Positions 59,365 through 64,000 of a stretch of DNA of 64,000 nucleotides are shown piece by piece. The notes beneath the pieces are model-generated. The model saw nothing but the letters and a program-made list of their open reading frames with translations. It searched no databases and was not told the DNA's origin. The position numbers and the translations under genes were made by a program. Location: the NCBI GenBank assembly GCA_031378345.1, contig JANNDY010000039.1, positions 62,001 to 126,000 on the forward strand, written 5' to 3'. Within the stretch, counting starts at the first letter, position 1; each line of letters starts with the position of its first letter. This stretch comes from Emticicia sp031378345 (GTDB lineage Bacteria > Bacteroidota > Bacteroidia > Cytophagales > Spirosomataceae).

Positions 59365-59590
59365 CTTGATTAAAATGTTTTGGATTTTCACACATACGCA
59401 CTTTTCTATATTTACACACACACATATATTTATATATAGGCTTCGTGTGCGTGTGTGTGATTTTTCTTCTTTGTATGAAATATTGAATAAATACAAACAC
59501 CAAATTTCACACACACACACGCACACACTCTTATATATAATGTCGTGTGTGTGTTTATATATTTATATAATTGAGTGTGTATAAAATTTA
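59365..59590. repeat. TG/AC microsatellite region, candidate satellite origin
   Basis: Two hairpin-capable blocks of AC repeats facing GT repeats (about 59408-59458 and 59508-59553), divided by AT-only stretches (TATATTTATATATA). Dinucleotide tracts of this length are rare in bacteria. It lies between the helicase-like and primase genes. Confidence 0.6.
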
Positions 59591-59602
59591 AATAATTCAA
59601 TT

Positions 59603-60649
59603 TTATAAAGATTCTAAGTTATGATGTAGTTTAAATTTTCCTTCACCTGCCGTTGTCATAATTGACTTTAACCATTGGGTTATAGTTCTATGCCCTTTAT
59701 TCCTTGCAGCGTTATCTTTGCCCTGTTTAGTATCAGATTCAATGGTAGGAATAAAGTATTCTTTTAACCTTGTTTTTAGGTCTTTTTCTGTCAATACTTC
59801 ATCTTCACCGAAAATTGTTCGTGCTAATTCGATTGATTCAGAAAGTTCATTTGATGATTTTACCTTTTCATTTGAACTATCAATTCTTTCAAGCCTTGAA
59901 TGTTCGTTATAGTGATAGTTTATGTCCTCAAAATCCTCTGAATGTCTATTGAGTGATGAAGTGATAGTAAAGAACTTTTTAGCTTTGTTTTTGCTTACAG
60001 AAATTGATGCAATACATTTTCTTTCTGCTTGTTGCCCTAAATGCCCCCGTGTGCTTTTATTTCCTCTATTTTCGTGGATAACTCCGATAATTGCCACGTT
60101 ATAAGTAGATGCTAAGTTTTGAAGTGTTTGTATGATTAAATTGCATTCAGCTTCATCATTTACGGAATTTACCAAATCTGCCAAACCATCAATAAATACT
60201 AAATGAGCGTCTGCCGAACGCTCCAATACTTGCTCTATTAGCTTTACTCTATCTTTGGGTGCAAGATTTAGAAAATGAAATAAATGTAGGTTTTCGGGTA
60301 GTTCAGTTAATTGCAGATTTTTACAAATTTTGTCCCGAAATGCTACCATGTCGGAATTAGTCATTTCGGTATTGATATAGATAACTGATTTGTCGCTTTT
60401 TACAACGGAACGGATACCCAAATTGTCGTAACCATCGTAAAACTGTTGCATAAAAGCTGTTTCAATCATTATCTTTATTGCAGTTGTTTTACCGCTTTTT
60501 TGTACTCCAGTTAATAATGAAATACCGCCCTTAGTGGCATAGATTGTGTTTTCAATGTTTATTAACGGTTCTATGGGTTCGGCTTGGGTTCGGGAAGTAA
60601 TTAGATATTTTTCTAAGTCCCCAAACTTGCTTTTTTGATTTTCATTCAC
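59603..60649 (-). CDS. RepA/DnaB-type AAA ATPase (replicative helicase-like)
   Basis: 348 residues. Walker A GVQKSGKTT (48-56), Walker B LVFIDGLADLV (150-160), then VIHENRGNKSTRGHLG, the sensor and hexamer-contact region of RecA-fold helicases. The C-terminal 80 residues may bind DNA. Works with the primase in element replication. Confidence 0.85.
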   Translation of the reverse strand: MNENQKSKFGDLEKYLITSRTQAEPIEPLINIENTIYATKGGISLLTGVQKSGKTTAIKIMIETAFMQQFYDGYDNLGIRSVVKSDKSVIYINTEMTNSDMVAFRDKICKNLQLTELPENLHLFHFLNLAPKDRVKLIEQVLERSADAHLVFIDGLADLVNSVNDEAECNLIIQTLQNLASTYNVAIIGVIHENRGNKSTRGHLGQQAERKCIASISVSKNKAKKFFTITSSLNRHSEDFEDINYHYNEHSRLERIDSSNEKVKSSNELSESIELARTIFGEDEVLTEKDLKTRLKEYFIPTIESDTKQGKDNAARNKGHRTITQWLKSIMTTAGEGKFKLHHNLESL

Positions 60650-60731
60650 TATATTTGTTCTGTTAATTAAAGCCTAAAAATTAATTAAATTATTTAAAGC
60701 CGTCTTGCTTGTAACTGGACGGCTTTCTGTT

Positions 60732-61007
60732 TTAGTTTACTCTATTTGGTATTTCACCAATAAAGTTTTGCATCATTTGTAATTTGTCTTTGACAATCAA
60801 ACTATCCAAAATTTCGTGCATATCGGTTTCCCTTTTATTCAACATTTTTGCATATTCTTTAAGCCTGTTTACATAAATGCCTATTAATTTTTCTTGATTC
60901 TCAAACATTTGATGTTGTACTTCAATCACTTCTTTTTGTACAAGATTTAACTCTTTTTGATAATTAAGTTCTCGTTTCATTTCGAGATATTCGTCTATTA
61001 GTTCCAT
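60732..61007 (-). CDS. Coiled-coil protein paired with the integrase
   Basis: 91 residues, almost entirely helical (KEVIEVQHQMFENQEKLIGI). Four bases after the integrase. A shorter homologue-like gene follows the second integrase at 37805. Possibly an integration cofactor. Confidence 0.55.
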   Translation of the reverse strand: MELIDEYLEMKRELNYQKELNLVQKEVIEVQHQMFENQEKLIGIYVNRLKEYAKMLNKRETDMHEILDSLIVKDKLQMMQNFIGEIPNRVN

Positions 61008-61011
61008 GTTT

Positions 61012-62310
61012 TTATGCTAATTTAGTACGCTTAAATGCTTCTTTTAAATCCACTATTACGGTTTCATGCTCTACTGTGGCGTATTTTGATAATGTCATTC
61101 TAATATTTGAATGTCCCATTGTTGCCTTAGTTGCAAGCTCCGATAAACCTGCATTATATAGTATTGTTATGTACGTTCGACGTGCCATGTGTGAGGTAAT
61201 TACCTTTTCAATTCCTGCTATTGCTCCTATGGCTTTTAGCTGAAGGTTTATTTTGTGGTTGCTAATTACTGGCAATACTAAACCATACTTTTTGCAATAA
61301 TTATCGTCTTTATATTTGTCAAGTATTCGTAAAGCTCTGTCAATCAAATGTACTGTTTGGTCTTTACCGCTTTTTTCTCGTGGCTTGAAAATATACATTT
61401 CTCCAGTTTCAGTTTTCAAGAAATGATTAGGGCGTAAACCATGACAATCTGCATAACTAAGCCCTGTATAACAGAAAAACAAGAAAATATCTCTAACCCT
61501 GTCTAAACTGGTTATCAATGTCAAATTCTCGATTGCTAAAACCTCTTTTTCTGTGAGTGCTTCACCCTTTTTTATGTCAAATTTTCTTCTAAAATTCATA
61601 AAAGGATTCCTATTTATCCATTCATTTTCGAGGGCGTAATTCATCGTTCTTTTGAAGTGTGCAGCTATATCTTGTGCTACGTTGTGGCATAGTTTTCTTT
61701 CTTTTTTGAGCCACATAACAAACGCCTTAATGTCATAAGGCGTAATGTTCTCCAGTACAGTATCTTTGCCATAATGACTTAATCCAAAATTGCTTATATG
61801 ATTATGCCATACTTTGACTTTCTTTAGGGTTCTACTTCCGAACTCCCCAACGGCTACGCTATCTTCAAAGGTTTTGTAGAACATAGCCAAACAATGTTGA
61901 AAACTTGGAATATTGGCAATTCCTAAGCCCAACACAACCGATTTTATTAATTCGAGGTCAATACTTCTTTCTGTCAATCGAAGGTCTATAAATGCTTTTT
62001 CTGCTTGCATTTTCATATCTTGCAGTAGTAGCGTTTTATGTTCATCGCCTTTGATTCTAAAATTTTCGGTGTCAAGGTCGCCGAGCTTGCATTTCATGTT
62101 TGTAGAAAAAGATTTGCGTTGCTTGCCATTTTGCAAGCCCATCATAATCGTGCAAAAGTCAGTTGCTCTAAAATGCTTATCGAAAAGTTTCCTTTGCCAT
62201 ACCGTTACGCCTGTTTTGGTTTCTGTGGCTTTTAGTCCTTTGCCTGCTCTTGCTTGCCGTAGTTTGTTTCCTACTGGTGAAATTGTTAATTTTGATTTCA
62301 TTTGATTCAA
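61012..62310 (-). CDS. Satellite tyrosine recombinase (integrase)
   Basis: 432 residues; same domain layout as the second integrase in the prophage. Motifs: TGLSYADCHGL, HMARRTYITILYN, MGHSNIRMTLSKY. Presumably recombines att site C with tRNA-Arg. Confidence 0.92.
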   Translation of the reverse strand: MNQMKSKLTISPVGNKLRQARAGKGLKATETKTGVTVWQRKLFDKHFRATDFCTIMMGLQNGKQRKSFSTNMKCKLGDLDTENFRIKGDEHKTLLLQDMKMQAEKAFIDLRLTERSIDLELIKSVVLGLGIANIPSFQHCLAMFYKTFEDSVAVGEFGSRTLKKVKVWHNHISNFGLSHYGKDTVLENITPYDIKAFVMWLKKERKLCHNVAQDIAAHFKRTMNYALENEWINRNPFMNFRRKFDIKKGEALTEKEVLAIENLTLITSLDRVRDIFLFFCYTGLSYADCHGLRPNHFLKTETGEMYIFKPREKSGKDQTVHLIDRALRILDKYKDDNYCKKYGLVLPVISNHKINLQLKAIGAIAGIEKVITSHMARRTYITILYNAGLSELATKATMGHSNIRMTLSKYATVEHETVIVDLKEAFKRTKLA

Positions 62311-62358
62311 ATGTTTAAAGCCCGTTCACTATGTCGAGTAGTGGCGGGCTTGTTTGCT

Positions 62359-62577
62359 TTAAATAATTTCTGTAATTGCTACTTTGAAATAAGTGGATAA
62401 AGGTCTAATTTCAGTCCCTAAAACTTGTTTTTCGCCACGTACTAATTGCCAAAATCGAATACGATTAATTCCTACGTGTTCATAAAATCGTTTGTCAGGC
62501 TTAAATTTTGTGAGGTTCTTATCCTCAAATTTTGCAATAGCTTGACTTAGCGGAGTGTTTGTTATGATTGCTTTCAT
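62359..62577 (-). CDS. Small HTH/excisionase-like protein
   Basis: 72 residues, containing YEHVGINRIRFWQLVRGEKQ, an HTH-like segment. Immediately upstream of the integrase and divergent from the Xre gene, fitting an excisionase or Cro-like role. Confidence 0.6.
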   Translation of the reverse strand: MKAIITNTPLSQAIAKFEDKNLTKFKPDKRFYEHVGINRIRFWQLVRGEKQVLGTEIRPLSTYFKVAITEII

Positions 62578-62591
62578 TATTTTTTTGTTTT

Positions 62592-62690
62592 ATTAGTCCA
62601 CAATATTAGACTATATAATCAATAATATCTAATATTAAGTCAATTATTTTTGTATAATTAGTCCTGTTATTTGTCAAAATAGTCTTGTTA
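62592..62690. promoter_or_regulatory. Satellite switch region
   Basis: Divergent gap holding five TTAGTC/GACTAA-like words, including ATTAGACTA (62605-62613), which is also the core of the prophage palindrome (55516-55524), and a TAAT-rich promoter area. Confidence 0.5.
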
Positions 62691-62700
62691 CTTTGTATTT

Positions 62701-63360
62701 ATGAATATCGCAGAAAAAATAAAAGCTATTAGAGAAAAAAAACGCATCAAACAAATTGAGGTTGCGAATAAATTAGATTTAGACCCTGCATATTATGCAA
62801 GACTTGAAAAAAGGGGAGAGAAACTAACCATTGAGCAACTCAAACAAATTGCCAATGCTTTGGAGGTAGGAATAAATGAATTATTAGATATTGAAGTACA
62901 ACCAACTGATAATGAGATAGTTAAAGAATTAGAAAATAAGATTGCAGAGTTAAATAAATTGAATACTTTGTTTAGTAACGCTATTCCGAATATTAGTAAA
63001 CTACTCAAACATTACGAAAATCTTTTAGCCTATTTGATTGAAAGTGAATTGTATGAATTTAAAAAAGGGTTTAAAGAAGATGAAAAGAAAATATCAAAAT
63101 TTAAAGATAAACAAATTGCATATAGCATTGTTGATTGCATTGTTCCAAATCCACACGATGTGGATTTGGATAAATTCCCTACAACACGTGCTTTACTAAA
63201 TTCAGGTTTCATTAATTTAGATGACTTCGATTTTACTTTTCCTTCAACAAAAGATATTTTGAAAATTTTTAAAGATAGAAATGAAAAATTTAATCAAGAA
63301 ATAAAGTCAGTATTAGAATCGCCTGAGTGGAAAAGTTATGTTAAAGAAAACAATCTTTGA
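62701..63360 (+). CDS. Xre-family repressor with long C-terminal domain
   Basis: 219 residues. HTH: KRIKQIEVANKLDLDPAYYA (about 14-33) then LEKRGEKLTIEQLKQIANAL, a typical Xre domain; a helical region (70-120) and an acidic Phe/Asp-rich C-terminus follow. Likely keeps the satellite silent. Confidence 0.85.
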   Translation: MNIAEKIKAIREKKRIKQIEVANKLDLDPAYYARLEKRGEKLTIEQLKQIANALEVGINELLDIEVQPTDNEIVKELENKIAELNKLNTLFSNAIPNISKLLKHYENLLAYLIESELYEFKKGFKEDEKKISKFKDKQIAYSIVDCIVPNPHDVDLDKFPTTRALLNSGFINLDDFDFTFPSTKDILKIFKDRNEKFNQEIKSVLESPEWKSYVKENNL

Positions 63361-63445
63361 GTGAGTTACATATAAAATCTAACCATTATTCATAACTAAC
63401 TGATAATCAATTACTTACAAGAAATATTAAAAAATACAACAAAAC

Positions 63446-63470
63446 TTGCTTACAGTAAGTGCTTACAGTA
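63446..63470 (-). repeat. Right arm sites of the satellite (two copies)
   Basis: TTGCTTACAGTA at 63446-63457 and GTGCTTACAGTA at 63459-63470, inverted relative to the three copies at the left end. Confidence 0.75.
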
Positions 63471-63485
63471 GGTAAATTATTATTG

Positions 63486-63544
63486 TCTAAATGGTTTATG
63501 GTCAAATGGTTAGGTTTGAATCCCTCCAGTTCCTACACGGTCAC
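63486..63544 (+). other. att site C (right end of satellite)
   Basis: 59 bases, 48 identical to att site B, with the tRNA-derived GGTTTGAATCCCT and CCTACACGGTCAC. Confidence 0.75.
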
Positions 63545-63547
63545 TCA

Positions 63548-63577
63548 GGAGAATAGCAAAATGCTATTCTCCTTTTT
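63548..63577 (+). terminator. Terminator between att sites C and D
   Basis: GGAGAATAGCA/TGCTATTCTCC perfect arms with a T7 tail. Confidence 0.85.
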
Positions 63578-63586
63578 TTATTACTC

Positions 63587-63644
63587 ACTTCAGATGAGAA
63601 GGTTTGGGGCGGGAAACGTTTTCTTTGAATCCCTACACGGTCAC
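63587..63644 (+). other. att site D, displaced tRNA-Arg 3' remnant
   Basis: Copies the tRNA from the anticodon stem (GATGAGAAGGTTTGGGG, 63593-63609) and the last 21 bases (63624-63644), separated by a 14-base insertion CGGGAAACGTTTTC. Confidence 0.75.
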
Positions 63645-63656
63645 ACTTAACATATA

Positions 63657-63695
63657 AAAATCCTTTCAAAAGTTATTTTGAGAGGATTTTTTATG
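63657..63695 (+). terminator. Terminator after att site D
   Basis: Imperfect AAAATCCTTTCA/TGAGAGGATTTT arms with T-run; resembles the one after att site B. Confidence 0.6.
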
Positions 63696-64000
63696 TATAT
63701 CACATTTTCTTATGTGGCATAAATTTTGACAAAAAGAATAAAAATCTTCATCTGATTCCTCAAAAAATCATCATTCTATTTTGCTACCGCTTGAAAAGTA
63801 TATTACCTATAATGCTACCGCTTGCTAAGTTTTGCTGTTTTTTGAGTTCATAGGGTATGCTTTTTGTGCCAACAACACTGAGGGAAAGTCTATTTTCGAA
63901 ATCATAAACGAATTACTTTCCAAAAATCTCAGTGAATTATTTTTCCTAATATCCATATGAAAAGTTCAATTAAGTGTAGAAACATGAAAAGCATATCAGC
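63696..64000. other. Noncoding right flank
   Basis: No convincing gene. TGCTACCGCTTG occurs twice, 40 bases apart (near 63782 and 63822). Probably host intergenic DNA or a remnant of an older insertion. Confidence 0.4.

Larger units (their letters stand above)
56746..63544. mobile_element. Satellite-like integrative element, about 6.8 kb
   Basis: Bounded by att sites B and C and flanked internally by inverted groups of TACTGTAAGCAA sites. Contains, from right to left, an Xre regulator, HTH/excisionase-like gene, integrase, coiled-coil gene, AAA helicase-like ATPase, primase, ATP-grasp ligase and a 52-residue gene. No mobilisation, capsid, tail or terminase genes. Confidence 0.8.

Noticed and set aside
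59360..59503. N-terminal extension of the primase frame through the TG repeats
   Set aside because: Gives a Thr-His repeat sequence without protein character; the internal ATG at 59359 starts a normal primase N-terminus.
56746..63544. Search for capsid-size or terminase-redirecting genes in the satellite
   Set aside because: None recognisable; the packaging route is therefore not claimed.

Overview
The window comes from a low-GC Bacteroidota chromosome, probably of the order Cytophagales. The evidence is a secreted M28 peptidase with a type-IX-secretion C-terminal tail, GH16 and DUF2490-type envelope proteins, nuoI/J/K, and promoters of the Bacteroidota TANNTTTG form. No species is claimed.

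Region 1 (1-15.6 kb) is host chromosome: an AAA+ chelatase-like ATPase, outer-membrane proteins flanking a vanadium-haloperoxidase/PAP2 lipoprotein, recR, a TrpF-like protein, a GH16 lipoprotein, a Nudix hydrolase, an FAD oxidoreductase, the M28 peptidase, nuoI-nuoJ-nuoK and a tRNA-Arg(ACG) gene.

Region 2 (about 15.77-56.75 kb) is a tailed-phage prophage of about 41 kb inserted in the 3' end of that tRNA gene. An integrase and a small secreted protein lie next to the tRNA. The remainder is mostly on the minus strand. Read in transcription order it is: small early/regulatory genes (56-49 kb) with an RNA-rich patch (initiator-like tRNA-Met, D-arm-less tRNA-like element, another structured RNA), a tail-fibre/secreted-protein/LytTR operon (48.7-45.9), a head operon (45.8-42.1), an accessory nuclease operon with a structured leader (41.9-39.7), an insert with a second integrase and a TnpB gene (39.7-36.0), terminase (35.9-33.8), portal/lysis/tail genes (33.5-24.0), and tape measure/tail/papain-like peptidase (23.8-17.7).

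Region 3 (about 56.75-63.55 kb) is a separate element of about 6.8 kb between tRNA-derived att sites. It holds a regulator pair, an integrase, a coiled-coil protein, a RepA/DnaB-like ATPase, a primase, an ATP-grasp ligase and a 52-residue protein, with no capsid or tail gene. It looks like a phage satellite. A further tRNA remnant at 63.6 kb suggests repeated insertions at one site.

The most interesting observation links the two elements. Five prophage operons start with one promoter architecture: a TTYTGTCCTKTGA element whose TGTCC guanine is followed by exactly 26 bases and then a YANNTTTG-like -7 box. The two downstream genes of the satellite carry TGTCCT at the same 26-base spacing. I infer a phage late regulon, possibly driven by the phage LytTR protein, that the satellite taps. 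This was read by eye and is untested.
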